Notes: generated from the letters alone by a model not told the origin. DNA of 30,707 nucleotides from Phycisphaerae bacterium (GCA_016935885.1 JAFGQA010000272.1:1-30707), one strand, 5' to 3'. Positions 16,984-26,223 are shown, counted from the first letter of the stretch. A program made the numbers and translations.

Positions 16984-19899
16984 ATGCCACGCATCACCGA
17001 ACTCGCGAGTGTTCAGATCCCGCTTGTCCGACATGCTGAGGCTGTCGGCTGGGTGGTCGTGCCACCCGAGGCGTCGCTCGGGAAGCGTGGCGGCCCCTCC
17101 GGTCTCTTTCACTATCCAGAGCTCGAGGGGGCATTGCTCAAACTGAATCCCGGTGTCGTGACACCCGAGAACGTCCAGTCCGTCATGCAGGAGATCGAGT
17201 CCCTGGCGGCCACGATGCAGGGGAACCGCGACTTGCTCGACTGGCTGCGCGGCGCGCGCACGATCGCCGTCCCCCAGGAAAAGCGTCGCCGAAACGTCAC
17301 GCTCATCGACTTCACCGATGTCGACAAGAACGCATTCCAGGTGACCTACGAATGGGAGTACACGCCGCGCGCTCGCAAGGGAAACCGCGCTGACGTCGTG
17401 TTTCTCGTGAACGGCATCCCCGTGGCGATCATCGAGAACAAGAACCCGAAGCTCGGCGACGCGATGGAGCGCGCGGTGAAGCAGCTCCGGCGGTACGAGA
17501 TCGAGACGCCGGAGATGCTCCTGGCGCCACAGGTATTCAACGTCACGCACCTCATCGACTACCTGTACGGCGTCACCTGGAACTACACGCGCAAGAACAT
17601 CTTCGGCTGGAAAGAGAAGAAGTCCGATACCTTCAAGGAAGCGGTCCAGAGCTTCTTCCGCAAGCCGACGCTTCTCCGAATGCTCAAGGATTGGATCCTA
17701 TTCTACGTCAAAGATGACGAGCTTCAGAAGACCATCCTGCGGCAGCACCAGACGCGCGCCGCTGTGAAGGTCGTCGAGCGTTGCGCGGACCCCAAGAAGC
17801 AGCGCGGCCTCGTCTGGCACACGCAGGGCTCCGGCAAAACCTTCACGCTCATCACCGCGGCACGGCTCATCTTGGGGGACCACACTCGCTTCCCCGGCGC
17901 AACGGTGCTTCTCGTCGTCGATAGGAACGAACTCGAAGGCCAGCTCGCCGGATGGGTCGAGCGGCTCGTTGGAGACATGAAGGGAGAGGGAATCAAGATC
18001 GAGTTCGCCGACTCGAAGGCCCAACTCCAGCAGCTCCTCGACTCGGACTTCCGCGGCCTTGTGATCTCGATGATCCACAAGTTTGATGGAATCCGAGCCA
18101 ACTCGTGCACGCGCGATAGCTTCTACGTGCTCATCGACGAGGCACACCGGTCGACGGGCGGCGACCTCGGCAACTATCTCATGGGCGCGCTGCCGAACGC
18201 TACGCTCATCGGGTTCACCGGAACGCCGATCGACAAGACGGCTCAGGGGCGCGGCACCTTCAAGACCTTCGGGCGGCAGGACCCCGAGGGCTATCTCGAC
18301 AAGTATTCGATCCGAGAGTCCATCGAGGATGGGACGACGCTCAAGCTGCGCCACACGCTCGCTCCGGGGGAGGTCCGCGTCCCCGACAGTATGCTTGAGC
18401 AGGAGTTCTTCCGGCTGGCCGAGACCGAGGGCATCAGCGATGTGCAGGAGCTGGACCGGATCCTCGACCGAGCGGTGCGTCTAAAAACGTTCCTCAAGGC
18501 GGACTCGCGGGTCGCGCAGGTGGCCGAGTTCGTCGCCCGGCATTTCAAGGAGAACGTCGCTCCGCTCGGCTACAAGGCATTCCTCGTCGCGGTTGACCGC
18601 GAGGCCTGCGCTCTCTACAAGCAAGCCTTGGATCGCCATCTTCCTGCGGAATGGTCGGCGACGGTCTACACCAAGAGCTCATCGGACGCACTCGAGCGGC
18701 CTCTCGTCGCGAAGTACCAGATCGACGAGGCGAAGGAGAAAGAGGTCCGGAAGGCATTCGCCAAGCCGGGCGAGCTTCCGAAGATTCTCATCGTCACCGA
18801 CAAGCTTCTAACCGGCTACGATGCCCCGATTCTCTACTCGATGTACCTCGACAAACCGATGCGGGACCACGTGCTTCTCCAGGCGATCGCGCGCGTCAAC
18901 AGGCCGTATGAGGACGAGGCGGGCGTGAAGAAGCCGTGCGGGCTCGTCGTGGACTTCATCGGCATCCTGCGCGAGTTCAACAAGGCGCTGAGCTTCGACT
19001 CGAACGAGGTCAGCGGCGTCATCGAAGATCTCGACGTGCTTCTCGAGCGCTTCCGGGAGCTGATGGGCGAACCGGCGAAGCGATTCCTGGACGCGGGATC
19101 CGGCTCCCCCGACGAACAGCTCGAGAAGCAGCTCTACGAGAGATTCTTCGACAAGGATCGCCGGCGCGAATTCTTCGAATTCTACCAGGAGGTGGAGACC
19201 ATCTACGAGATTCTCTCGCCCGACCCGGCGCTCCGCGAGTACATCGACACCTACAAACGGCTGTCAGACCTGTACGCCGCGTTGCGGAGCGAGTACGCGA
19301 GCAGGGGCGGCCTCTTCGCATACGATCTCGCCCACAAGACCGAGATGCTCTTGCGTTCCACGGAGTCCATGGAAGGCCCACAAGGAACCACGAAGACGGT
19401 CGAATACGACGAGAAGGCGCTTGCGGCCCTGCATTCCAAGCCCAAGTCGGACGCCGGCAAGGTGATGAACCTGCTGCGCGACCTGCGCCACACGGTCGAG
19501 GCCGAGACGGCAATGCAGCCGGCGTTTCGAGGGATTCTCGAGCGCATCGAAAGCGTCCGCAACGCTTTCGAGGAACGACAGCTGTCGACGAAGGACGCGC
19601 TCGACCAGATCCAGGCGCTCGTCGATGAGCGCGGCAAGGCGGCCGGTGAGCGAGAGAAGCTCGGCATGGATGAGCCCACCTTCGCCATCTACTGGACCCT
19701 CGATAAGGGCGGCATCAAGAATGGCAAGGAGCTCGCCATTGAGATCACGAGCGTCTTCGACCGCTTCCCCAACTTCACCCGGAACGCCGATGAGCTACGG
19801 CAATTGAAGGCAGAGATCTACAAAGTCCTGCTCAAGGAAGTCACGGGCAAGCGCATGGTCGAGATGGGTGACCAAATCTTGGCACTGCGAACGACATGA
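16984..19899 (+). CDS. hsdR: Type I restriction endonuclease/translocase subunit
   Basis: 971 aa, normal for HsdR. The N-terminal nuclease has Asp137 (RADVVFLVNG) and Glu151-Asn-Lys153 (VAIIENKNP), a PD-(D/E)XK site. The superfamily 2 translocase follows: Walker A TQGSGKT with Lys285, DEAH box 385-388 (VLIDEAHRST), motif III FTGTPID and motif VI-like LLQAIARVNRPY. A helical C-terminus (~690-971) would dock on the M2S core. It pulls in unmethylated DNA and cuts at a distance from the recognition site. It starts 2 nt after the hsdS stop and overlaps the metallopeptidase gene as ATGA. All catalytic residues are present, so active restriction is expected. Confidence 0.95.
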   Translation: MPRITELASVQIPLVRHAEAVGWVVVPPEASLGKRGGPSGLFHYPELEGALLKLNPGVVTPENVQSVMQEIESLAATMQGNRDLLDWLRGARTIAVPQEKRRRNVTLIDFTDVDKNAFQVTYEWEYTPRARKGNRADVVFLVNGIPVAIIENKNPKLGDAMERAVKQLRRYEIETPEMLLAPQVFNVTHLIDYLYGVTWNYTRKNIFGWKEKKSDTFKEAVQSFFRKPTLLRMLKDWILFYVKDDELQKTILRQHQTRAAVKVVERCADPKKQRGLVWHTQGSGKTFTLITAARLILGDHTRFPGATVLLVVDRNELEGQLAGWVERLVGDMKGEGIKIEFADSKAQLQQLLDSDFRGLVISMIHKFDGIRANSCTRDSFYVLIDEAHRSTGGDLGNYLMGALPNATLIGFTGTPIDKTAQGRGTFKTFGRQDPEGYLDKYSIRESIEDGTTLKLRHTLAPGEVRVPDSMLEQEFFRLAETEGISDVQELDRILDRAVRLKTFLKADSRVAQVAEFVARHFKENVAPLGYKAFLVAVDREACALYKQALDRHLPAEWSATVYTKSSSDALERPLVAKYQIDEAKEKEVRKAFAKPGELPKILIVTDKLLTGYDAPILYSMYLDKPMRDHVLLQAIARVNRPYEDEAGVKKPCGLVVDFIGILREFNKALSFDSNEVSGVIEDLDVLLERFRELMGEPAKRFLDAGSGSPDEQLEKQLYERFFDKDRRREFFEFYQEVETIYEILSPDPALREYIDTYKRLSDLYAALRSEYASRGGLFAYDLAHKTEMLLRSTESMEGPQGTTKTVEYDEKALAALHSKPKSDAGKVMNLLRDLRHTVEAETAMQPAFRGILERIESVRNAFEERQLSTKDALDQIQALVDERGKAAGEREKLGMDEPTFAIYWTLDKGGIKNGKELAIEITSVFDRFPNFTRNADELRQLKAEIYKVLLKEVTGKRMVEMGDQILALRTT

Positions 19900-20219
19900 C
19901 CGGGCCGAACGAAGCTACCGCTGCGTTCCGACAACGTGTCCTGGACTGGGCAGCTCGCGTTCGCGTATCGCCCAAGCAGATCAGAGTCCAACGAATGCCT
20001 CGCAAATGGGCGTCCTGCTCCCCGCGTGGCCGGTGCACGTTCGCAACCGATCTCGCGCATAAACCCCGCGGTTTTCAAGACTTCGTCATCGTGCACGAGC
20101 TACTTCACCTCAAGATACGCAACCACGGGCGGGTGTTCCGAAGCCTCCTCAGTGCGCACGTCCCAGGTTGGCAACGGTTCGGGCTGGTCTGCACGCGCGC
20201 CGCTCTCCAGGGGCCGTGA
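19896..20219 (+). CDS. YgjP-like (DUF45) zinc metallopeptidase
   Basis: 107 aa with the zinc-peptidase motif His67-Glu-Leu-Leu-His71 in FVIVHELLHLKIRNHG and a third candidate ligand His77. The preceding MPRKWASCSPRGRCTFATDL is the usual signature of the YgjP/DUF45 family, here cut down to one domain. Relatives are often encoded next to type I hsdR genes, though their role there is not established; cleavage or maturation of a neighbouring protein is one guess. It overlaps hsdR by 4 nt and the next gene by 1 nt, so all three are probably translated together. No signal peptide or membrane segment is seen, so it is likely cytosolic. Confidence 0.85.
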   Translation: MTGPNEATAAFRQRVLDWAARVRVSPKQIRVQRMPRKWASCSPRGRCTFATDLAHKPRGFQDFVIVHELLHLKIRNHGRVFRSLLSAHVPGWQRFGLVCTRAALQGP

Positions 20220-22975
20220 TGAACGAGCGCACGAGGCAAGCACTGGTTACACTGAGCATCCCCACGGATCTAATTGAGAAGATCGGTCTACAGGGTCACA
20301 CGCTCGACGGCCTCCGCAGCCTCTCGGGACTCCAACTCCAGAAATTCTACTCTGAAGATGAAGCTCAACTGATTGAGCTGAAGATCAAACGACGGCCAAT
20401 CCCAGATACCGTTGTGGAAGCAATACTGGCGGCGTCGAACGGTGTCTGTGCCTATTGTGAAGACGGAGTTTCCACGCGGCCGTACCAGATGCATCACATC
20501 GAGCCCTATAGCGCAAACCAGAACAACTCTGAGGACAATCTCGTTCTCGTCTGCCCGAACCACCACGCTTGGCTCCACAAGACCGGTGTGCCCGCTGACT
20601 CGCAAAAGCGAAGGCGGCGCGAATGGTGTGCCACGGCCGAACTGGGACGGGCGTACGCCAGGCGAGGCATCCCGTTCCCCTACGGAACCTTTGAGCCAAT
20701 CGACTACGGCGGCGAGCCGAACATCGTCGAGATACTCTCTCCAGTTCCGCCATCGCCCAGGACGGCCGTCGAGCTGTCGAAGCATGCCCTCGCGGATGAG
20801 GCAAGACGACGGCTACGGGCCTCGAAATTCCTGCTTCTCGTTGGTGGTTCCGGTGCCGGCAAGTCGACGCTCGCGCTCGGCATTGCCGGCTTGTTCGAGG
20901 CTCTCGTGTTTCGATACCGCCGTCCACCGGTGGATACCCGCGGGGCACTGGCCGAAGTGCTGACGTTCGTTGGCATCGCGAGCCGAGAGTGCGTGCTTCT
21001 GCTTGATGACGCGAACACATGGGCGGCAGCTTCAGACCTCGAACGAGTGGCTGCCTCGGCGTCCAAGGATGTCTACCTTCTCGCGACATGGACCGGGGCC
21101 AGCCTGGAGGGCGATCCGACCGCTGAACTCCACGTTCTCGGCAATCGTCTCGTGATGCGGTGGGAGGATGTTCGTAGTACCGCCTGCGCCACCTTGCTTG
21201 AGCATGAGCACGAGGTCGTGAGAACTCTACGAAGACTCAGGTCAGATGATGTCGAGCGAGTCGGCCTCGGTCCGCTGGATAGAAGCCTCGAGTGGCTTTT
21301 TGACCGCTACGGGGGGACTGCCAAGTCCATCTGGCAGTTCCTCTTCTTGCTACGCGGCGGATGGCAGTCCGTCCGAGATGAGCTTGGGATTCTCGCGGCC
21401 GCCGGTCGTGCTGACGTACCAGTCGTATACGCGGCCATCGAGCAGATCGCATCGGTGGAAAGGCCCGTCACGCCGACGGAAACTTCCGAGGCCATCCCCA
21501 AGCTGCCTCTTGCGGCAGCTCTTCCGCCGGCCGACGTCGCGTGGATAGCCGATGTCTTTGACAAGCTCGTGCGACGACGGCTGATGGTCCGTGCTCGAGG
21601 TGCATACACCACGGTTCATCGTGACTGGGCTCGTGCGCTGATCTGTGCCGCGCTGGACGATCCGCTATGCAAGCAAAGCGCGATGGAGTCTCTGGCAAGG
21701 GACTTTGACGCCCGTACGGCGTCTCCTCGCCGACTCATGATCCTCTGGTCGTGGCTTTGGTACGACGCCGCAGGCGGGCGGTACGCGCGGGACTGGGCGG
21801 CGAGACAGGGACCCGAGGATTGGCGCGCCCTGGTGGGGACGGCGGCAGCCGCGAGCCTAGTGGACATAGCGATGGTCGCACAGCAGCTGCATCTGCTCTT
21901 TCCCTCGGACCATTGGACTGCCATCGTCGGCGACGCGTTCGAAGCGCACGAGGCCCCGCTCGCGCTGTTGGTGAGCAAGGCGACATCGGAGGACTGGTAT
22001 TTGCTTCGGCAGCTATTCATGACAATGGACCACGCTCGGCCGAGCTGCGCCGCGCGCATCGCAAGCGGATGGGCGCCTGAGGCCGCCGCTCGCGTGCTAG
22101 GCGAAACCCACCCAGACTACTATGAGTCGGTGTGGTGGTTTCTGGCCGGCGTCGAGAAGCATAGCCGCGAGTGGTGTGCTCAGGTGGGGCATCACCTCGA
22201 CTGGCAGACGGTGGCGTCGAATCTCTCCCGAATCCGTCGAGGCCATATTGATGCCATCAATCATTGCGTCGAAATACTCGGCAGGCTGAAGGTCCCGCTG
22301 CTCCGTTCGCGAGTTACAGGCCTGGCGAAGGCAATGGCGGACACCCTGCGAGGCGCATCGGTCTCGGAGATCTCCTTCTGGCATGCTCCTATGGAGCTAT
22401 GGCTCGAGATCTTCCCTACCGAGATGCACAAAGTTGTCGAAGTCCTCGAACCGAGCCGATTGGCGGAGGAACTGTCAAATACAGGGCCTCGGAACTGGGG
22501 GCGTGTGCTCATGTTGTCGGCCTTCGCAGCGAGAGCTGGTTCTGACTTCGGCCGGCAGATGGTCGATTCACTCGGGTCGACCTTCGTCGATTCAGTGAAC
22601 CGGTTTGGCGCGACCAACGCCCATGAACTGCGCGTTCTTGTCTGGCAGCTCGGGTACGGAAGCGCCGCGCGGCGAAACGAGCTTGCGGCACAGTTGCTGA
22701 CAGTCGCTACCGCTGCCTGCAAGGCGGACGAGCACGAGCGCGGGGAGATACTCAAGGCGTTCTCGGCCCTCGATCTGGATCAGGCACAAAAGCTTGCGAC
22801 CGACTTGGGACTTGCGATTCCAGAGAATGACAGGGTTGATGACGTCGACCGACCCTTGCTCGATTGCTTGGAGAATGGCGACCTCATCCGCAAGAAGCTC
22901 GACGATCTTGACCGCTCTGGTGAGGACTATGACGTTACTGCGCTGCTCTTGGGGTGGGGTAGGGGCGAAGCGTAG
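20219..22975 (+). CDS. 918-aa HNH endonuclease fused to a P-loop ATPase and long helical region
   Basis: Three parts can be seen. Residues ~65-120 are an HNH nuclease with zinc-binding Cys pairs: GVCAYCEDG, YQMHHIEPYSANQNN and LVLVCPNHHAWLH. Residues ~190-400 form a P-loop NTPase: Walker A LLVGGSGAGKSTLALG near 205-220 and Walker B ECVLLLDDANTW near 258-269. Residues ~420-918 are mostly helical with repeated Trp/Arg/Ala patterns and no recognised domain. This resembles STAND-type sensor-effector proteins, with an HNH domain as the effector and the C-terminus as a possible sensor. The start is set by the TGATG overlap with the metallopeptidase gene; an upstream ATG at 20168 would invade that gene. 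As the last gene of the hsd operon it is expressed with the restriction system. No named family was recognised. Confidence 0.85.
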   Translation: MNERTRQALVTLSIPTDLIEKIGLQGHTLDGLRSLSGLQLQKFYSEDEAQLIELKIKRRPIPDTVVEAILAASNGVCAYCEDGVSTRPYQMHHIEPYSANQNNSEDNLVLVCPNHHAWLHKTGVPADSQKRRRREWCATAELGRAYARRGIPFPYGTFEPIDYGGEPNIVEILSPVPPSPRTAVELSKHALADEARRRLRASKFLLLVGGSGAGKSTLALGIAGLFEALVFRYRRPPVDTRGALAEVLTFVGIASRECVLLLDDANTWAAASDLERVAASASKDVYLLATWTGASLEGDPTAELHVLGNRLVMRWEDVRSTACATLLEHEHEVVRTLRRLRSDDVERVGLGPLDRSLEWLFDRYGGTAKSIWQFLFLLRGGWQSVRDELGILAAAGRADVPVVYAAIEQIASVERPVTPTETSEAIPKLPLAAALPPADVAWIADVFDKLVRRRLMVRARGAYTTVHRDWARALICAALDDPLCKQSAMESLARDFDARTASPRRLMILWSWLWYDAAGGRYARDWAARQGPEDWRALVGTAAAASLVDIAMVAQQLHLLFPSDHWTAIVGDAFEAHEAPLALLVSKATSEDWYLLRQLFMTMDHARPSCAARIASGWAPEAAARVLGETHPDYYESVWWFLAGVEKHSREWCAQVGHHLDWQTVASNLSRIRRGHIDAINHCVEILGRLKVPLLRSRVTGLAKAMADTLRGASVSEISFWHAPMELWLEIFPTEMHKVVEVLEPSRLAEELSNTGPRNWGRVLMLSAFAARAGSDFGRQMVDSLGSTFVDSVNRFGATNAHELRVLVWQLGYGSAARRNELAAQLLTVATAACKADEHERGEILKAFSALDLDQAQKLATDLGLAIPENDRVDDVDRPLLDCLENGDLIRKKLDDLDRSGEDYDVTALLLGWGRGEA

Positions 22976-23091
22976 GAGCGGGTGGCGGTAGCCAGCCCTT
23001 CGCTCTTGCCTGGCCATCTGGAAAAAGGGCGCTGAGGCCGCCGGAAGGCCGCCACTCGGTAACAAGAAGCGACACCGGCGCATGAAATGGA
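22976..23091. other. Boundary between hsd operon and mobility module
   Basis: These 116 bp have no gene of their own. CGCTGAGGCCGCCGG and AAGGCCGCC give a short GC-rich repeat, and stops in all plus frames end just before the next gene's weak TTG start. It is the likely seam between the defence cargo and the ATPase/recombinase module. Confidence 0.4.
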
Positions 23092-24765
23092 TTGGGGGTC
23101 GAAGCAGATGACCTGCTTCGCGCCCCGGGGTCCAACACGGTAAACGCCTTGAGCTTCGTCGCCTCCCTTTTGCGCTCCGTATTCCACGGTTCTGACCGCA
23201 TCCACGCGCTTGCCCAAGAGACGAATCTTCTCGTTGGCGAGCGTGAGCGTGCGAATTCTCTCCAGGACCGTCTTGGCGTCGAGTTCCAGAGCCACGACGG
23301 CGCCGGCGCGACGCTCGGAACCGCGGTGGACGGGGGGTGGCCGGTGCGCGTGGCTCGGGAGCGCCTGGCTGGCCATGCCGGCCTTTGGGGGCCGAGCGGC
23401 TCGGGTAAGTCGTACCTGCTCGTGCTCATGCTCCGGTTCCTTCTCCAGTCCGGGGTTCGCCGGCTTGTCGTCGCCGACCCAAAGGCCGAAACCGTCGAAC
23501 TGGCCAAGCGGCTCATGGTCGATTACGCCCGCACTCTGCCTGAGCAGGAGGCCGAAGACCTACTTGAACGAGTCGTCTGCCTCGATCTCTTTGCCGCCAC
23601 CACGCTGCCGCGACTGCAGGTGCTTGCCCTACAGGAAGGCTCGGATCCCGAGCTGCACGCCTTCACCATCGCGAACCTCATCACCAACGAGCTCGACAAC
23701 GGCGGACTCGGGGTTCGCCAGGAAACCATCTTCCACCGGGTCATCGAAGCGCTCATCCGCGCCGGCCTACCGCTCACCGTCCTGCCCATGGCGCTCGAGA
23801 ATCCTGAACTCTTGGATGCGCTTGCCGAGACCCACGAGCCATCCGCATTCTTTCGGGCCTTGGCGGCTCGCCTCCGGAAGGAATCCCGTGACCGGATCCT
23901 GGGGTTGGTGAGCAGAGCAGAGCGGCTCCTGCGCCTCAAGCCGGTCCGGCTCGCCCTGGGCGGCAGCCGCGACTGCATCGATTTCGCCAAGCTCCTCGAC
24001 GAGCGCATCACCCTCATCAACCTGGCCCCGCCCCATGGCTCGACGGATGTCGGGCGCTTTCTTGCCGGGCTCATCTGGGTCCAGCTCAACCATGCAATCC
24101 GCCGCCGGCCGAACGGCTCGGCGCCAGCCTACGTCTGCGTCGACGAGTGGCCGACTTTTCTGTCCGCGGGCGGCGCCAACCTTGCGGACACCTTCGAAGA
24201 CCTGCTCCGCCTGGCCCGCTCAAAGGGGGTATTTCTGACCGTCCTCTCGCAGGACCTGGCTTCCGTGGCCAAGGTGTCGCGATCCATCGTCGACGTTGTC
24301 CGTAACAACCTGCACCTGCACATGATCTTCCGCGCCCAGGACGCGAACGCCTGGGACTTCGCCCTGCCGGTCACGGGGACAAGGCCCAAGCCTCCTGGGC
24401 CGCCTTGGGAAGAGCGTCGTTTCGGGTACCTCGACCGCGGCGCGGAACTCACGCTCCTGCGTGAGCAGCTCTTGCGGCTTCCGGACCGCACCTGCTACCT
24501 CGTCGACCGGCGCACCGGCCTCCCAGGCCTGCTCATGCGCACGGCGGACCTCAAGCTCAAGGCATCGGCTGCAGAGGTTCGCGCCCTTGAAGAGCACGCC
24601 TCGCGCAGCGATGCGGTCGCCACCATCGCCGAGATGGAGGCTGGCGAGCGCAAGGTCGCGCGCAAGATTGAGGGGCTGCTGTCCTCTGCTTCTCCAGAGG
24701 GCATCGATGAGGGCGGCCCGGCCAGACCGCCGCGCCGCCCGCGCCGCCCAATGGACATCGGGTGA
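23092..24765 (+). CDS. TraD/VirD4/FtsK-like DNA-pumping ATPase
   Basis: 557 aa. Walker A is GLWGPSGSGKSYLLV (Lys106), and the strand RLVVADPKAETVELAKRL after it is typical of conjugative coupling and FtsK/HerA-type pumps. Walker B is AYVCVDEWPTFL (~345-356), then FEDLLRLARSKGVFLTVLSQDLASV, the sensor/arginine-finger region of this class. Such hexamers move DNA for conjugation, packaging or segregation. There is no N-terminal membrane anchor, unlike TraD/VirD4, so it may rely on the adjacent membrane protein. The start is uncertain: the first in-frame option is TTG without a Shine-Dalgarno sequence, directly after a stop, so the 5' end may be trimmed. It overlaps or abuts the zinc-ribbon gene. 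Confidence 0.8.
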   Translation: MGVEADDLLRAPGSNTVNALSFVASLLRSVFHGSDRIHALAQETNLLVGERERANSLQDRLGVEFQSHDGAGATLGTAVDGGWPVRVARERLAGHAGLWGPSGSGKSYLLVLMLRFLLQSGVRRLVVADPKAETVELAKRLMVDYARTLPEQEAEDLLERVVCLDLFAATTLPRLQVLALQEGSDPELHAFTIANLITNELDNGGLGVRQETIFHRVIEALIRAGLPLTVLPMALENPELLDALAETHEPSAFFRALAARLRKESRDRILGLVSRAERLLRLKPVRLALGGSRDCIDFAKLLDERITLINLAPPHGSTDVGRFLAGLIWVQLNHAIRRRPNGSAPAYVCVDEWPTFLSAGGANLADTFEDLLRLARSKGVFLTVLSQDLASVAKVSRSIVDVVRNNLHLHMIFRAQDANAWDFALPVTGTRPKPPGPPWEERRFGYLDRGAELTLLREQLLRLPDRTCYLVDRRTGLPGLLMRTADLKLKASAAEVRALEEHASRSDAVATIAEMEAGERKVARKIEGLLSSASPEGIDEGGPARPPRRPRRPMDIG

Positions 24766-24770
24766 CAGCC

Positions 24771-25094
24771 ATGGCCGATTCGAAGTTCAGGCTTGCGCGC
24801 TTCCTTCTCCTCTCACCGTTCTACGCCGCCTATAGCGCCTGGGTGCTCCTGTGTTGGGCGCTCCGCGTCCTATGCAAGATTGTCTGGACCATCCGCCTCA
24901 GCAACCCTGAACTCATCTGTCCGGCCTGCGGGTTCCGCAATTCCCTCTATGGCCGCTGGGAGTGCCGTGCGCCCGGTTGCGGCGCCGTTTATCTCGGGGC
25001 GGCTGACCGGTGCGGCCGTTGCCACGCTGGCGCGTCGTTTTTCCCATGCGCCAACTGCGGCGCATCGATCACGCTGAGGCCAGCCCGATGGTGA
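24771..25094 (+). CDS. Small membrane-anchored zinc-ribbon protein
   Basis: 107 aa. Residues ~8-40 (RFLLLSPFYAAYSAWVLL and the following CWALRVLCKIVWTI) are one or two hydrophobic membrane segments. The rest has eight Cys as four pairs: CPAC, CRAPGC, CGRC and CANC, which should hold two zinc ions in ribbon folds. Function unknown. Its place directly after a DNA-pump ATPase that lacks a membrane anchor makes a docking or regulatory role possible, but that is conjecture. GTG 24762 is an alternative start overlapping the ATPase stop; ATG 24771 was chosen as the stronger codon. Its end overlaps the next start. Confidence 0.7.
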   Translation: MADSKFRLARFLLLSPFYAAYSAWVLLCWALRVLCKIVWTIRLSNPELICPACGFRNSLYGRWECRAPGCGAVYLGAADRCGRCHAGASFFPCANCGASITLRPARW

Positions 25095-25999
25095 TCCTGC
25101 CCTGGCGGGTCTCGGGCGCCCGTCTCCACCTACCGCGCGACCTCGAAATCGCGTACGCCGTCGGCCGCATGGGCGTGGTTACCACGGCCGACGTGTACCG
25201 GCTCTGGTACGGCTCGCCCCATACCGCCCGTTTCGGCTTCGGCCGGCTTCTGCGGCTGGGGCTCTTGAGGACATTCCCCCGCCCAGACCAGCTCGCACCG
25301 GCATGGTTCGCGCTCACCCCACGCGGGCTTGACTGGGTCGCCGAGCAAGCCGGCTGCGACGAGCGGGAGCTGCGTGCAGTCTGCGGCATCCGCCGGATGA
25401 ACCTGCAGGCGATCGGCACCAGGAACCGCCTTTGGACCTCCCTGGTTCTTGCCTGCCGCAGCCATCCCTCGGTTCAACTTGCCTGCGTCCAGCCCGAGTG
25501 GGAACTCCGCCGGCAACGCACGGACGGCCTCGAGCTCGTCCCGGACGCCATCATAAGCATGGAGAGCAAGCCGGTAACAGATCGGCGGAGCTGCGCATGG
25601 ATGCTAGAGATGGACGGCGGTACCCAACGCAGCTCGGTGTTGAAGGCGAAGGCCGCACGCTACGCGGCGTTCCGCGCTGTTCCTCACCTCTACGGACATG
25701 CCGACTGGCGCGTGCTTCTCCTAGTTCCTTCGGAGCGCCGCGCTCGGATGGCCGCCGCCGCCTTCACGTCGGGCGGCGCCGGCGCCTTCAGCTTCGTGGC
25801 CATTGCCAGGAGCCTGGGGGAAGGCCGCGCATTCAGCCCGAGCTTGTGGCCTTGCCTGGAGCTGACCCACTCGCCGCAGGCGAGGCCCAGCGCAAGCCTA
25901 GTCGACGGCATCACCGCCCCGAACAGCAAGGCCGATCAGCAAGGCCGGTCGGAAGTTGATCGGGGTTTCCCCTCGGAAAGCGGAGCGATTACGCCATGA
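25088..25999 (+). CDS. Replication-relaxation family protein (winged helix)
   Basis: 303 aa. The N-terminal winged helix (YAVGRMGVVTTADVYRLWYG, then GRLLRLGLLRTF and FALTPRGLDWVAEQAG) is followed by a C-terminal domain with RRSCAWMLEMDGGTQRSSVL, as in the Replic_Relax family found on plasmids and integrative elements. These proteins are linked to element replication initiation, but the biochemical role of most is untested. The start at 25088 overlaps the zinc-ribbon gene's end, as in coupled genes; the frame is open further upstream only inside that gene. With the ATPase it marks this segment as mobile-element backbone. The last ~30 residues are low-complexity and may be divergent. Confidence 0.75.
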   Translation: MVILPWRVSGARLHLPRDLEIAYAVGRMGVVTTADVYRLWYGSPHTARFGFGRLLRLGLLRTFPRPDQLAPAWFALTPRGLDWVAEQAGCDERELRAVCGIRRMNLQAIGTRNRLWTSLVLACRSHPSVQLACVQPEWELRRQRTDGLELVPDAIISMESKPVTDRRSCAWMLEMDGGTQRSSVLKAKAARYAAFRAVPHLYGHADWRVLLLVPSERRARMAAAAFTSGGAGAFSFVAIARSLGEGRAFSPSLWPCLELTHSPQARPSASLVDGITAPNSKADQQGRSEVDRGFPSESGAITP

Positions 26000-26223
26000 T
26001 CGAGAATCGCGCCCGTACCGACAGAGGGGGTGTCCCCGAACGAATTCCCCATCTAGCCCACGAGGGGCGGCTCAAGGGATCCATTCCGTTCTCAAGGAGG
26101 TTCAGGCCGGTGGTGGCAGCCGGCCGCAAGGACGATACGACGGCAAACGAGCGATCACGGACCATGGCGTCGACGGAAGCGGCGAGGCGGCTCGGCCCGC
26201 TAACCCGTAACCACACGATGACT

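Noticed and set aside
22935..23516. 193-codon minus-strand frame near the module seam
   Set aside because: Mostly antisense to the ATPase gene; no recognisable domain and no start signal.
25996..26217. N-terminal extension of the Cys-rich hypothetical protein
   Set aside because: Arg/Ser-rich, no domain character, and it overlaps the preceding gene's stop; the compact protein starts at 26218 or 26224.
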